Source: an uncultured Tolumonas sp. (GTDB lineage: Bacteria > Pseudomonadota > Gammaproteobacteria > Enterobacterales > Aeromonadaceae). Taken from it: a stretch of 64,000 nucleotides of DNA. Location of the stretch: NCBI RefSeq assembly GCF_963676665.1, contig NZ_OY781378.1:1-64000 (forward strand), in the 5' to 3' direction. Position numbers and translations under genes: made by a program. The notes below the pieces were generated by a model. The model did not search any database. It was given only the letters and a program-made list of their open reading frames with translations, and was not told the DNA's origin. Positions 1 through 13,847 of the stretch are shown here, one piece after another. How positions within the stretch are numbered: the stretch's first letter is position 1; each line of letters opens with the position of its first letter.

Positions 1-2762
<2,762 letters not shown>

Positions 2763-2895
2763 ACAACACCCAAGTAGTTTTGAAGCGCTTGTTTGATTGA
2801 TGAACTGATAGACAAACTGACTAGAGATAGTTGGACAGCTTTCCAAGACTTATTGCTGAGAGAGATAACACAAGCAGCGATAAGTAAACCGAATA

Positions 2896-3013
2896 TGCCT
2901 GGCGGCAATAGCGCGATGGAACCACCTGTACCCATGCCGAACACAGAAGTGAAACGTTGTAGCGCCGATGGTAGTGTGGCATTCGCCATGTGAGAGTAGG
3001 ACACTGCCAGGCT
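2896..3013 (+). rRNA. rrf: 5S ribosomal RNA
   Basis: It begins TGCCTGGCGGC and ends CTGCCAGGC, which pair as helix I. Internal blocks CCATGCCGAACACAGAAGTG and GTAGCGCCGATGGTAGTGTG are the usual gammaproteobacterial ones. The length of about 118 nt is normal. It follows 23S after a 133-nt spacer without a tRNA and precedes tRNA-Asp, a common 3' arrangement of rRNA operons in this class. Confidence 0.97.
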
Positions 3014-3076
3014 CCTAATTGATGTGAAGACCTTGACTGGGTGACAACGGTTGAGCGAGCATAGGAAGAAAAGTGC

Positions 3077-3153
3077 GGAGTGGTAGTTCAGTCGGTTAGA
3101 ATACCGGCCTGTCACGCCGGGGGTCGCGGGTTCGAGTCCCGTCCACTCCGCCA
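3077..3153 (+). tRNA. tRNA-Asp (anticodon GTC)
   Basis: 77-nt cloverleaf. The acceptor stem is GGAGTGG/CCACTCC, the anticodon GTC is at 3111-3113, the T-loop is GGTTCGAGTCC, and CCA is encoded at 3151-3153. It is the distal tRNA of the rRNA operon. It differs from the E. coli tRNA-Asp mainly in the paired acceptor position and the anticodon stem. Confidence 0.98.
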
Positions 3154-3161
3154 ATAATTTG

Positions 3162-3198
3162 AAAAGCCCTGAGCTAATGCTCAGGGCTTTTTGTTTTT
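3162..3198 (+). terminator. Terminator of the rRNA operon
   Basis: Perfect 13-bp inverted repeat: AAAAGCCCTGAGC (3162-3174), loop TAAT, GCTCAGGGCTTTT (3179-3191), then a T-rich tail. It stands 9 nt after tRNA-Asp, so it ends the rRNA/tRNA transcript. Confidence 0.93.
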
Positions 3199-3343
3199 AT
3201 TAACTTTACTAATCAACGATATCATTCACTATTAATTACGATCATCGATGTAAAATTTGCGTTATCTCATTGAACGTACTGCCATAGTGGCTATGATCTG
3301 CCGCTAGTATTCGATATTGATGGATAAACAGGGTTTCGAAAAC

Positions 3344-3832
3344 ATGAAGTTTGTTATTTTTGCTCTAGGTTTGTTATTTGGTGTTGCAGCAAACGCAACG
3401 ATAATGCCTAAAGCCGATCTTGTTGTAGTAAAAAAATCGCAATATAGCCTGACCTTGTATTCAAAGGGTGTCGCTTTGAAACGTTACTGGGTGGCGCTGG
3501 GTCCAAATCCGAAAGGTGCAAAGGTACGAGAAGGTGATTATAAAACACCCGAAGGTCGCTATTTGCTCGATTATAAAAAGACAGATTCGAATTATTATAA
3601 GGCATTTCATATATCTTATCCTAGCGTGGCAGATATGAAACGAGCCCAACAAATGGGCGTTAACCCTGGTAGTCAGGTTTTATTACATGGGCAACGTAAG
3701 GGGTCGATAATGAGCGACCAAACCTTACAGCGTTCTAACTGGACTAATGGTTGTATTGCGTTGATAAATGCTGATATGGATGAGTTGTGGGACTCTATAG
3801 AGCCAGGAACTCCAATTGAAATCCGCCCATGA
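3344..3832 (+). CDS. Periplasmic L,D-transpeptidase (YkuD/YafK-like) family protein
   Basis: 162-residue protein of the YkuD fold, which cross-links or remodels peptidoglycan or anchors proteins to it. The start at 3344 is preferred over an in-frame ATG 27 nt upstream because the signal peptide begins exactly there (MKFVIFALGLLFGVAANA, cleavage after about 18). The catalytic signature is present: His115 in LLHGQ and Cys137 in WTNGCIAL. The Arg that often follows the catalytic Cys in classic L,D-transpeptidases is Ala here, as in YafK-like members. No separate peptidoglycan-binding domain is visible. It is monocistronic, with a hairpin terminator right after the stop. Substrate and physiological role cannot be told from sequence. 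Confidence 0.85.
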   Translation: MKFVIFALGLLFGVAANATIMPKADLVVVKKSQYSLTLYSKGVALKRYWVALGPNPKGAKVREGDYKTPEGRYLLDYKKTDSNYYKAFHISYPSVADMKRAQQMGVNPGSQVLLHGQRKGSIMSDQTLQRSNWTNGCIALINADMDELWDSIEPGTPIEIRP

Positions 3833-3845
3833 TTGCTATTTTTTA

Positions 3846-3868
3846 AAGCCGGTATTTCCGGCTTTTTT
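3846..3868 (+). terminator. Terminator after the YkuD-family gene
   Basis: Short GC stem AAGCCGG-TATTT-CCGGCTT followed by TTTT, starting about 14 nt after the stop codon. Confidence 0.85.
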
Positions 3869-3970
3869 CATTCTGCTGTCACAGTTTGTTGCAAATAAAT
3901 TTGTTTTCGACACAGATTTACAATATCTCTTCGCTAATTTATTGGTGTTCAATCAATTGGAGACAGCTCA

Positions 3971-4363
3971 ATGAACGTGATGGTAACCGCCTTAGTTGCA
4001 ACAATATTATGCGCACCAGTGTATGCGACAGAGGTTGTTCAGGGCAATTCTGCACCGGCAAAAGCTGACAATTTATTTACCAAAGCAGATAAAAATCATG
4101 ACGGAAAATTAGACCGGGCTGAATTTGACACCTTTAAGCAGCTACAAGAAGATCGTCTGATTCAACAGATCAAACAGCGTATGGACAAAATGCAGTTCTC
4201 TATGTTTGATAAGGATGGCGACAATGGGATCACGCAGGATGAGTTAAAAGCAGCTCGTCTCGAAGCCCGGCAAAAAATGATGCAAAATTTGCGTGACCGT
4301 CAGCTGCAAATCAAACCTGTTGCTGTTGCTCCGGTTTCAGCTGCGGAACCTACGAAAAAATGA
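3971..4363 (+). CDS. Exported EF-hand calcium-binding protein
   Basis: 130 residues. A hydrophobic signal peptide (residues 1-19, ending PVYA) directs it out of the cytoplasm. Two canonical EF-hand loops follow: DKNHDGKLDRAE at 40-51 and DKDGDNGITQDE at 80-91, each with acidic residues at loop positions 1, 3, 5 and 12, so both should bind calcium. The linker is a charged helix, and the Ala/Pro/Val-rich tail looks disordered. The ribosome binding site TTGGAG lies 9 nt before the ATG. The gene stands alone between two terminators. Similar small periplasmic EF-hand proteins occur in Aeromonas and Vibrio; the function is unknown. Confidence 0.85.
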   Translation: MNVMVTALVATILCAPVYATEVVQGNSAPAKADNLFTKADKNHDGKLDRAEFDTFKQLQEDRLIQQIKQRMDKMQFSMFDKDGDNGITQDELKAARLEARQKMMQNLRDRQLQIKPVAVAPVSAAEPTKK

Positions 4364-4370
4364 AGTTTAT

Positions 4371-4402
4371 AAAACAGAGCCCCGGAAAGGGGCTTTGTTT
4401 TA
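4371..4402. terminator. Bidirectional terminator between EF-hand gene and hemB
   Basis: Symmetrical hairpin AAAACAGAGCCCC/GGGGCTTTGTTTT (one mismatch in the stem) between two convergent genes. It has an A-run on one side and a T-run on the other, so it can serve both. Confidence 0.85.
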
Positions 4403-4406
4403 GGTG

Positions 4407-7070
<2,664 letters not shown>

Positions 7071-7074
<4 letters not shown>

Positions 7075-7691
7075 TGTGCACTCCGCTGAAACAATTGCTC
7101 GGCGCGTTGCAGCAGTTGTTCACTGTCATGTACCAATGCGCCAACATCATCGCAAAAAGCGGCCAGTTGTAATGGTCCTGGGGCCAGTTGCCACTCTTCG
7201 GTAATGGCTTCGCGTAGATCTTGCTGACTTAGTTGCCATTGTTGAGCGGCGCATTTTTGTATTTTCTTGGCACCACGGAATAGCCAGTGAGCTAATACAT
7301 CGCCAGTATAAGCAGAAAGCTGTTCTTCCCAGTCGATCTGTAATTCACTGAATAAATGGCTAAAAGCATGAAACAAGGCTGGGTCACCTTGTAGATCAAG
7401 GCGTTCTTCGCGGATATAACGGCTCAGATTTTCCGGTTGGCGTAAGACTTGTAAGCCCTGCCATTTTAAATTGAGACTGGCATGCGCTGGGTGTTCATAA
7501 GCGGCTAAAACATCGACCTGATGGGGTGAAAACATCAGCCAGATTGCGGGAATACCTTGCAACTCCAGTTTCAGCACTTTGCCGTGCAGTGGTTTGCTGC
7601 GATCACGAGAGTGAGGATCGAGCGACAATAGCTGGTTCAATCCGGTTTCGAGCAAAGCGCCCAGTGCGGTGCTCAAAGGTGACAGCGTCAT
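7071..7691 (-). CDS. ubiJ: Ubiquinone biosynthesis accessory factor UbiJ (SCP2 domain)
   Basis: 206 residues. Accessory lipid-binding protein of the aerobic ubiquinone pathway, with an N-terminal SCP2-like sterol/lipid-carrier domain (about 10-115) and a helical C-terminus. In E. coli it forms a complex with UbiK and organises the Ubi metabolon. The position between ubiE and ubiB is the same as in E. coli. It follows ubiE by 21 nt and overlaps ubiB by 4 nt. Confidence 0.93.
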
Positions 7692-7712
7692 GCAGTTATT
7701 TCCGTGATCTTT

Positions 7713-8456
7713 TTAGAATTTGAAGCCGCGGTGCAAAGCCACTACACCTTGGGTCAGGTTGTGATAGGTCACCTGTTCAAAACCGACTGTTTCCATCATG
7801 GCTTTCAGTGTTTCCTGATCAGGATGCATGCGGATCGACTCTGCCAGATATTGGTAACTGTCACTGTCTTTCGCGACCAGTTGTCCCATTTTCGGCAGTA
7901 CCTTAAATGAGTAGAAGTCATATAATTTGGACATGACGACATTGGTCGGTTTGGAAAACTCTAACACTAACAAACGTCCGCCTGGTTTCAGTGCGCGATA
8001 CATCGAAGCCAGCGCCTGATCTTTGTGCGTTACATTACGCAGGCCAAAACCGATGGTGATCAGATCAAAATAATTATCCGGGAAGGGAAGTGCTTCTGCA
8101 TTGGCTTGCACATAACGGATATTATTCACCAGACCTTTGTTGCGCAGTTTTTCACGGCCAACTTTCAGCATGGAATCGTTAATATCGGCCAGCACCACTT
8201 CACCGCTGTCACCGACTAAACGGGAGAATTTAGCCGTTAGATCACCCGTTCCACCGGCTAGATCTAAGATCTTTTGCCCCGGACGGACACCAGCACAATC
8301 AATGGTAAAGCGTTTCCAGAGACGATGAATGCCAAATGACATCAGGTCATTCATCAGGTCATATTTCTCTGCCACAGAATGAAAAACATCCGCAACCAGA
8401 TGTTCTTTTTCAGTTTCTGCAACGGTCTTGAAGCCGAAATGAGTGTTGTCCGACAT
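7713..8456 (-). CDS. ubiE: Ubiquinone/menaquinone C-methyltransferase UbiE
   Basis: 247 residues from the ATG at 8456; a TTG two codons upstream is less likely. SAM-dependent methyltransferase for the C-methylation of demethylmenaquinone and of the ubiquinone precursor. SAM motif I is [11 protein letters not shown]. Other family blocks are [29 protein letters not shown] and the C-terminal [16 protein letters not shown] lies 10 nt upstream of the chosen ATG. It is the first gene of the ubiE-J-B-hemB operon; the promoter should lie within 8470-8560, where nothing decisive stands out. Confidence 0.97.
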   Translation of the reverse strand: MSDNTHFGFKTVAETEKEHLVADVFHSVAEKYDLMNDLMSFGIHRLWKRFTIDCAGVRPGQKILDLAGGTGDLTAKFSRLVGDSGEVVLADINDSMLKVGREKLRNKGLVNNIRYVQANAEALPFPDNYFDLITIGFGLRNVTHKDQALASMYRALKPGGRLLVLEFSKPTNVVMSKLYDFYSFKVLPKMGQLVAKDSDSYQYLAESIRMHPDQETLKAMMETVGFEQVTYHNLTQGVVALHRGFKF

Positions 8457-8595
8457 GTGCAACGATTCCTTATGCCAATTACCTGCACAGTGTAACGTAA
8501 TTTTAACCCGACTTCAGAAGCGATTTATTATCTGATGTGGGTATAAATAAAGAGAGCGCGAGATCGGATGAAGGGATAAACCATAAACTGCAGAT

Positions 8596-8624
8596 ATTAA
8601 AAGGGGCCCGATGGATGGGCCCCT
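8596..8624 (-). terminator. Strong minus-strand terminator
   Basis: Read on the minus strand: AGGGGCCC, 7-nt loop, GGGCCCCT, then TTTTAAT. The U-run is on the minus strand only, so it ends a transcript coming from higher coordinates, upstream of ubiE. No protein gene feeds into it, which points to a non-coding transcript from the 8.6-9.2 kb gap. Confidence 0.8.
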
Positions 8625-9190
8625 GATCTAAGCTTAATCAATGAACTATTTAACGTTTAAACCAATTAACATTTAACAAAGTAACATTTTTACGAACAAC
8701 ATTGTAACGTTTAACCAATCAACACATTTTACATTTACGCTGAACAATTAACGCTTTTACATTTACTTTGAACATTAACTCTTTTAACCGTTTAACATGA
8801 ACTCGTAACACTGGACTACTATTAAAAGATTACTCAGGGTGCTGCCTCCTTAGTTAGGAAGAGCCGTCTTCACTGGTTGTGATGCTATCCGGTATTGCCC
8901 GACAGCCAACTTAAGCAAAGCGCTCCCAGATTGTCTTTCTGATCTTTTCTTGTTGCTGCGCATGGCATCATCATGTGTCCTGACCGGGTCTGGCATTAAA
9001 GCCTGCTCACCGAGGTCGTTTGCAACAGAACAAAAATTGATCTCCCAGTCGGTCAACAAGTTGGCGTTTCATTATTGATTCGCTTCGTCATCCTTCCGGG
9101 TGCGAAGTTGAATCCTGTCGCCCGAGAAGCTTGCTGATCGCTTAACTTAATCATGGTACTGACTTGTCAGTTCTGCAAGAAAGAACATTC
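8600..9190 (-). ncRNA. Candidate non-coding RNA (unassigned)
   Basis: This 0.8-kb gap between ubiE and yhhQ has no credible gene. On the minus strand it is bracketed by a possible -10 element TATAAT (9202-9197, -35 unclear) and the terminator at 8596-8624. The promoter-proximal part holds several GGA motifs, including a hairpin CTTCG...CGAAG with GGAAGGA in its loop (about 9095-9070). The distal part is a C-poor stretch of GTTA repeats. It does not match CsrB, 6S, RNase P, tmRNA or Spot 42 as I know them. A 69-codon frame starting with TTG inside it is not convincing. The transcript is inferred, not demonstrated. Confidence 0.3.
8651..8809. repeat. TAAC-rich imperfect repeat segment
   Basis: The plus strand carries TAAC eleven times (8651, 8667, 8674, 8682, 8705, 8712, 8749, 8776, 8785, 8793, 8806) plus several GAAC variants, often inside ATTTAAC or GTTTAAC. 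G is almost absent from the plus strand here (roughly 8 percent), so the minus-strand RNA would be nearly C-free. A looser unit of about 27 nt (GTTAATGTTCAAAGTAAATG / GTTAATTGTTCAGCGTAAAT on the minus strand) repeats at least twice. Confidence 0.7.
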
Positions 9191-9217
9191 AATTTTATTA
9201 TAAGTTTGATGTCTGGC

Positions 9218-9245
9218 TTGTTTCAGCAATCTTTCGCTGTATAAT
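9218..9245 (+). promoter_or_regulatory. Promoter of yhhQ
   Basis: -35 TTGTTT (9218-9223), 16-nt spacer, perfect -10 TATAAT (9240-9245). Transcription would begin near 9252, about 58 nt before the riboswitch stem. Confidence 0.7.
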
Positions 9246-9309
9246 CCCGCGCCTTGCTATAGCCAGCTGCCATTTTGTGTGCAGAATGGTGAGTTAACTG
9301 CAAGCGAAC

Positions 9310-9351
9310 ATGGGTTCCCTCACCCCATCTTTTATCCAAAAAGGAAACAAT
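9310..9351 (+). promoter_or_regulatory. preQ1-I-type riboswitch controlling yhhQ
   Basis: Minimal H-type pseudoknot typical of the preQ1-I class. P1 is ATGGG (9310-9314) with CCCAT (9324-9328), the loop is TTCCCTCAC, and the A-rich tail is AAAAAGGAA. TTCC in the loop (9315-9318) can pair with GGAA (9343-9346), which contains the yhhQ ribosome binding site AAGGA. Ligand binding should therefore hide the Shine-Dalgarno and shut off translation of a queuosine-precursor transporter, a known target of this riboswitch class. Confidence 0.85.
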
Positions 9352-10011
9352 ATGCTATTTACCGAAAACCAGTCACGGCAGGCGCTGTGGCGTTTATCGC
9401 TGTTCCACATCCTGATCATTGCCTCCAGTAACTATCTGGTGCAATTGCCAATCGAAATTTTGGGTGTTCATACCACCTGGGGCGCATTTAGCTTCCCGTT
9501 TATTTTTCTGGCAACGGATCTTACTGTGCGGATTTTTGGCTCATTATTGGCACGTCGTATTATTTTATGTGCGATGTTACCGGCCTTGCTGCTCTCATAT
9601 TTATTATCGGTGTTGTTTAATGCCGGTGAATTTCAGGGGCTGGCGCAAATTGCCCAGTTTAATTTGTTTGTGGCGCGTATTGCCTGTGCCAGTTTCATGG
9701 CTTATTTGCTCGGGCAGATTCTGGATATCTCGGTATTCAGTAAATTGCGGCAATTACCGCAATGGTGGATAGCACCAGTGGCTTCGACCATCATCGGTAA
9801 TATGCTGGATACCGTGGCATTTTTTGGTATCGCGTTCTATAAAAGCCCAGATCCATTTATGGCGGCGCACTGGGTGGAAATTGCAGCGGTAGATTATGCC
9901 GTGAAACTGTTGATCAGTATTGGCTTGTTCGTGCCGGCATATGGCGTGTTGCTGCGTTATCTGACCCGTAAATTATTCGGGCAGACCACAGTAAACTGGC
10001 AAACTGTCTGA
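9352..10011 (+). CDS. yhhQ: Queuosine precursor transporter YhhQ
   Basis: 219 residues, inner-membrane protein of the YhhQ/COG1738 (VUT family) group that imports 7-cyano-7-deazaguanine or preQ1 for queuosine tRNA modification. About six hydrophobic segments. The family blocks SSNYLVQLP, HTTWGAFSFPFIFLATDLT and RIFG near the N-terminus are almost identical to E. coli YhhQ. The start is the ATG at 9352, preceded by AAGGA 5 nt before it. An in-frame ATG at 9310 must be rejected because it lies in the riboswitch P1 stem. Monocistronic, with a terminator directly after. Confidence 0.95.
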   Translation: MLFTENQSRQALWRLSLFHILIIASSNYLVQLPIEILGVHTTWGAFSFPFIFLATDLTVRIFGSLLARRIILCAMLPALLLSYLLSVLFNAGEFQGLAQIAQFNLFVARIACASFMAYLLGQILDISVFSKLRQLPQWWIAPVASTIIGNMLDTVAFFGIAFYKSPDPFMAAHWVEIAAVDYAVKLLISIGLFVPAYGVLLRYLTRKLFGQTTVNWQTV

Positions 10012-10017
10012 ACTGAT

Positions 10018-10062
10018 TGATGCCAAAGATCAAGCATTTTTGGCATCATTTATGCGTTTTTT
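10018..10062 (+). terminator. Terminator after yhhQ
   Basis: Perfect 10-bp stem TGATGCCAAA (10018-10027) / TTTGGCATCA (10039-10048), followed by TTTATGCG and a run of seven T. Confidence 0.85.
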
Positions 10063-10218
10063 TGGATCTGCAATTCTTTTTTCCACATTGACATAAATCA
10101 TGTTTCTTGTTAATTCAGATCTCGATCTTTTTTAACTATATGAAATTAATGTATTTTTATTTTGTATTTAGAAGTTTTACACATTACCTAACAGGTTCTG
10201 CCAATTTCTTCAACAAAC

Positions 10219-10247
10219 TTATCCACAATTTAAATTAGTTATCCACA
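10219..10247 (+). promoter_or_regulatory. Two perfect DnaA boxes upstream of polA
   Basis: TTATCCACA occurs at 10219-10227 and again at 10239-10247, in direct repeat with a 20-bp period, so both face the same side of the helix. They sit about 73-100 bp before the polA start in an AT-rich leader. A weak promoter-like pair TTGACA (10088-10093) / TAATTC (10111-10116, 17-nt spacer) lies upstream. The rest of the 10063-10319 gap shows nothing else. DnaA effects on polA transcription are known in E. coli; regulation here is inferred. Confidence 0.8.
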
Positions 10248-10319
10248 GATTCCTGCGATGGAGCTGAATAGCTAGCTGTGGCATGCTAGTGCGATGACCT
10301 TTCCTAAGATCGAAATATA

Positions 10320-13052
10320 ATGACTCAGACCCCTCCGTTGATTCTGATTGATGGATCATCCTATCTTTACCGGGCTTTTTTTGCTTCTCAGCAAGCGGAT
10401 TTGCGCACTTCTAACGGCGAACCAACTGGTGCAATTCGTGTTGTCACCAACATGCTGCGTAGTCTGTTGAAACAATATCCGGACTCTATTGTTGCGGTAG
10501 TTTTTGACGCCAAAGGCAAAAGCTTTCGTAATGACATGTATGCGGAATACAAAGCGCACCGGCCACCGATGCCCGATGATTTGCGCAGTCAGATCGAGCC
10601 GATCCATCAAATTATTACCGCGATGGGTTTGCCGTTGTTAGTGATTGATGGTGTTGAGGCGGATGACGTCATTGGTACGCTGGCTCGTCAGGCCACCGAA
10701 TCACAAATCGAAACCCTGATCAGTACCGGTGATAAAGATATGGCGCAGCTGGTGTCAGAACATGTCACGCTGATGGACACCATGAAAGATCAACTCACTG
10801 ATCGGCAAGGCGTTATTGATAAGTTTGGTGTACCACCAGAGTTGATCGTCGATTATCTGGCACTGATGGGTGATAGTTCCGACAACATTCCGGGGATGGC
10901 TGGGGTGGGTGATAAGACGGCCGTAGCCGTGCTGCAAGGCGTGGGGAGTATTGACACTATTGCCGCACACCCGGAGCGAGTCGCTGAACTTAGTTTTCGC
11001 GGTGCCAAAACATTTGCGGCGAAATTTAAAGAACAGGAAGCGATGGTTCGCCTCTCGCAGCAATTAGCCACCATTAAGACCGATGTTGAATTGCCAGTGT
11101 CACTGGCGGAGTTGCGTCGCCACGAAGTGCAAAAAGAGGCTTTGTTAGCACTCTATCGTCAGTTCGAGTTTAAAAATCTGGTACAGGAACTGGAAAGCCT
11201 CAGTGAAGCGGCTGTTGAAACAATTACACCCGTTGATGTTACGACTCATTACGATACCATTCTGACGGCAGCCGATCTGACGCGCTGGCTGGAAAAATTA
11301 CAGCAAGTAGCACTATTTGCGTTCGATATTGAAACTAATTCACTGGATTATATTCAGGCGCAGGTGGTCGGTTTGTCATTCGCGGTGGCCCCTGGTGAAG
11401 CGGCTTATTTACCGCTAGCACATGACTATCTCGGCGCCCCTGAGCAGCTGGATCGTGAGCAGACATTAGCCATCTTAAAACCGCTGCTGGAAGATCCTGC
11501 TCGTCTTAAAGTTGGTCAGCATCTGAAATTTGATCGGAATGTGTTGCGAAATCATGGCATTCATCTGCAAGGCATTGCGTTTGATACCATGCTGGAGTCG
11601 TATGTGCTGAACTCCACCGCCTCACGCCATAACATGGATGATTTGGCGAAAAAATATCTGAACTACACCACGCAAACGTTCGAAGATGTCGCGGGTAAAG
11701 GGGTAAAACAGCTGACCTTTAATCAGGTTGAACTGGAAAAAGCTGCGTTTTATGCCGCCGAAGATGCCGATATCACGCTGCGCTTACACCAAACTCTGTG
11801 GCCACAAGTAGAGAAAGAACCCGCGCTGAAAGCCTTACTACTGGAGATGGAACTGCCGCTGGCGGAAGTGCTGTCGGACATGGAGCGTACCGGTGCACTC
11901 ATCGATCCGTTCCTGTTACAAAATCAAAGCCAGCAAATTGAAGTGCGTTTAGCGGAGTTGGAAGCTCAGGCGCATGAAATAGCGGGTGGCCCGTTTAACT
12001 TAAGTTCACCGAAACAACTGGGTGAAGTGCTGTTTGAAAAACTGCAGCTGCCAGTGATCAAGAAAACGCCAAAGGGAGCACCGTCAACGGCGGAAGAGGT
12101 GTTGCAGGAGCTGGCTTACGACTATCCGCTGCCGAAGTTACTGCTGGAACATCGTAGTTTATCGAAGCTGAAATCGACTTATACCGATAAATTACCGTTG
12201 ATGATCGCACAATCCACCGGACGCGTGCACACCTCCTATCATCAGGCGGTAACGGCGACAGGGCGTTTATCGTCGACCGATCCTAACTTGCAAAATATAC
12301 CGGTGCGCACGGAAGAAGGGCGCCGCATTCGTCAGGCGTTTGTTGCTGATCAGGACTATAAAATTGTTGCTGCCGACTACTCGCAAATCGAATTGCGCAT
12401 CATGGCACATTTATCCGAAGACGAAGGTTTGTTACGGGCGTTTGCACAGGGTCAGGATATTCACCGGGCGACGGCTGCTGAGATCATGGGCATTGAACCC
12501 GATGCCGTGACCAGCGAACAACGACGGAATGCCAAAGCGATTAACTTCGGCTTGATCTACGGCATGAGCGCCTTTGGTTTGGCGAAACAACTGGGCATTC
12601 CGCGTCATGAAGCACAGCGTTATATGGATCGTTATTTTGAGCGTTATCCAGGTGTGCTGACCTATATGGAAAGAACCCGTCAGCAAGCAGAACAAGCGGG
12701 TTATGTCGAAACACTGTTTGGTCGCCGGCTATATCTGCCTGATATCAAAGCGAAAAATATGGGGCTGCGCAAAGCTGCGGAACGTGCGGCAATCAACGCG
12801 CCGATGCAGGGAACGGCGGCGGATATCATCAAACGTGCGATGATCAAACTGGCGGAGTGGATCAAAAGTTGTGATACGGATTCGATCCGCATGGTCATGC
12901 AGGTACACGATGAATTAGTGTTTGAGGTGCGCGAAGACAAGCTGGATGCGTATCTACCGGTGATCCGGCAATACATGATGGATGCTGCCAGCCTGAAAGT
13001 GCCGCTGGATGTGGGTATTGGTGTGGGTGATAACTGGGAGCAAGCACACTAA
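10320..13052 (+). CDS. polA: DNA polymerase I
   Basis: 910 residues, complete three-domain enzyme for Okazaki-fragment processing and repair synthesis. The N-terminal 5' nuclease domain covers about 1-300 ([37 protein letters not shown]). The 3'-5' proofreading domain covers about 310-500 with intact Exo I residues Asp336 and Glu338 (FDIETNSL) and the ExoIII tyrosine in YAAEDADIT. The polymerase domain has motif A DYSQIELR (Asp686), motif [15 protein letters not shown] and motif C QVHDELV (His863-Asp864). Proofreading should be functional. The ribosome binding site is weak. Convergent with engB. Confidence 0.98.
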   Translation: MTQTPPLILIDGSSYLYRAFFASQQADLRTSNGEPTGAIRVVTNMLRSLLKQYPDSIVAVVFDAKGKSFRNDMYAEYKAHRPPMPDDLRSQIEPIHQIITAMGLPLLVIDGVEADDVIGTLARQATESQIETLISTGDKDMAQLVSEHVTLMDTMKDQLTDRQGVIDKFGVPPELIVDYLALMGDSSDNIPGMAGVGDKTAVAVLQGVGSIDTIAAHPERVAELSFRGAKTFAAKFKEQEAMVRLSQQLATIKTDVELPVSLAELRRHEVQKEALLALYRQFEFKNLVQELESLSEAAVETITPVDVTTHYDTILTAADLTRWLEKLQQVALFAFDIETNSLDYIQAQVVGLSFAVAPGEAAYLPLAHDYLGAPEQLDREQTLAILKPLLEDPARLKVGQHLKFDRNVLRNHGIHLQGIAFDTMLESYVLNSTASRHNMDDLAKKYLNYTTQTFEDVAGKGVKQLTFNQVELEKAAFYAAEDADITLRLHQTLWPQVEKEPALKALLLEMELPLAEVLSDMERTGALIDPFLLQNQSQQIEVRLAELEAQAHEIAGGPFNLSSPKQLGEVLFEKLQLPVIKKTPKGAPSTAEEVLQELAYDYPLPKLLLEHRSLSKLKSTYTDKLPLMIAQSTGRVHTSYHQAVTATGRLSSTDPNLQNIPVRTEEGRRIRQAFVADQDYKIVAADYSQIELRIMAHLSEDEGLLRAFAQGQDIHRATAAEIMGIEPDAVTSEQRRNAKAINFGLIYGMSAFGLAKQLGIPRHEAQRYMDRYFERYPGVLTYMERTRQQAEQAGYVETLFGRRLYLPDIKAKNMGLRKAAERAAINAPMQGTAADIIKRAMIKLAEWIKSCDTDSIRMVMQVHDELVFEVREDKLDAYLPVIRQYMMDAASLKVPLDVGIGVGDNWEQAH

Positions 13053-13083
13053 GCGCTAAATTCAGGCAGGGCTTAAACAACAG

Positions 13084-13113
13084 CGCCGATAGTGAGAGCT
13101 ATCGGCGTTCGTT
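13084..13113. terminator. Hairpin terminator between polA and engB
   Basis: CGCCGATAG (13084-13092), loop TGAGAG, CTATCGGCG (13099-13107), then TTCGTTTTATT on the plus strand. It fills the 61-nt gap between the two convergent genes. There is no room here for a Spot 42 gene, which follows polA in enterics. Confidence 0.75.
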
Positions 13114-13755
13114 TTATTCGGCTTCGTCCGCAATGGCATCCAGATCGATTTCTGGTTGATACCAGTCGGATAAAATTCGGGTTACTTCAGGCACACCAAT
13201 GCCTTTCAGAGATGAGAAAGCTTCCACTTTCACATTATCACCAAACACCATCGTGGCTTTACGCACTTGCTGCACAATGGCCCGACGTGGGTTGGCGTTT
13301 AATTTATCGGCTTTCGTTAACAGCACCAGAATATTCAGATCGCTGTTCGATGCCCATTCCAGCATTTGCAGATCCAGATCTTTCAGCGGGTGACGGATAT
13401 CCATCAACAATACCAGCGCATGCAGTGATTCACGTTTCTGCAGATATTCTGACAAAGCCGCCTGCCATTTCAGCTTCATCTCGATCGGCACTTGTGCATA
13501 ACCGTAACCAGGCAAGTCGACTAAACGTTTGCCAGGTTCCAGCTCAAACAAGTTGATCAGCTGAGTACGGCCCGGGGTTTTACTGGTTCTGGCTAATTGT
13601 CTTTGCTGTGTTAATGCATTCAGTGCAGATGATTTACCTGCGTTGGAACGACCGGCAAAGGCGATCTCAATGCCACCGTCATTAGGAAGATGACGAATGT
13701 CCGGCGCACTGGTAACAAAATGCACCTTATGAAAATTCAGCAGCGGTGTATCCAA
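13114..13755 (-). CDS. engB: Ribosome biogenesis GTPase EngB (YsxC/YihA)
   Basis: 213 residues. Small TRAFAC GTPase needed for late 50S assembly. G1 is GRSNAGKS (35-42), the switch region TPGRTQ follows, G3 is DLPGYG and G4 is TKAD. Length and N-terminal [12 protein letters not shown] are typical. Its location next to polA is conserved in gammaproteobacteria. The acidic C-terminal tail ([10 protein letters not shown]) is slightly longer than the core fold. It is probably transcribed alone. Confidence 0.96.
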   Translation of the reverse strand: MDTPLLNFHKVHFVTSAPDIRHLPNDGGIEIAFAGRSNAGKSSALNALTQQRQLARTSKTPGRTQLINLFELEPGKRLVDLPGYGYAQVPIEMKLKWQAALSEYLQKRESLHALVLLMDIRHPLKDLDLQMLEWASNSDLNILVLLTKADKLNANPRRAIVQQVRKATMVFGDNVKVEAFSSLKGIGVPEVTRILSDWYQPEIDLDAIADEAE

Positions 13756-13847
13756 AGTCGCAGTCCTGACTAAAAAAGAGATTAAGGGGCTATGTTATCA
13801 CAGACTGCTGCATAGCCCCAATGATCCGACAAGATGTCCATGGGATG

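Noticed and set aside
8850-9059. 69-codon minus-strand frame between ubiE and yhhQ
   Set aside because: TTG start, no ribosome binding site, no domain or signal peptide, and it lies inside the candidate non-coding transcript.
8600-9190. Identification of the 8.6-9.2 kb transcript as CsrB/CsrC
   Set aside because: There are several GGA motifs, but too few hairpins with AGGA loops and an atypical C-free 3' half. CsrB-like function stays open, but the family assignment is not supported.
13053-13113. Spot 42 (spf) RNA between polA and engB, as in enterics
   Set aside because: The gap is only 61 nt and is filled by a terminator hairpin. No Spot 42-like sequence is present.
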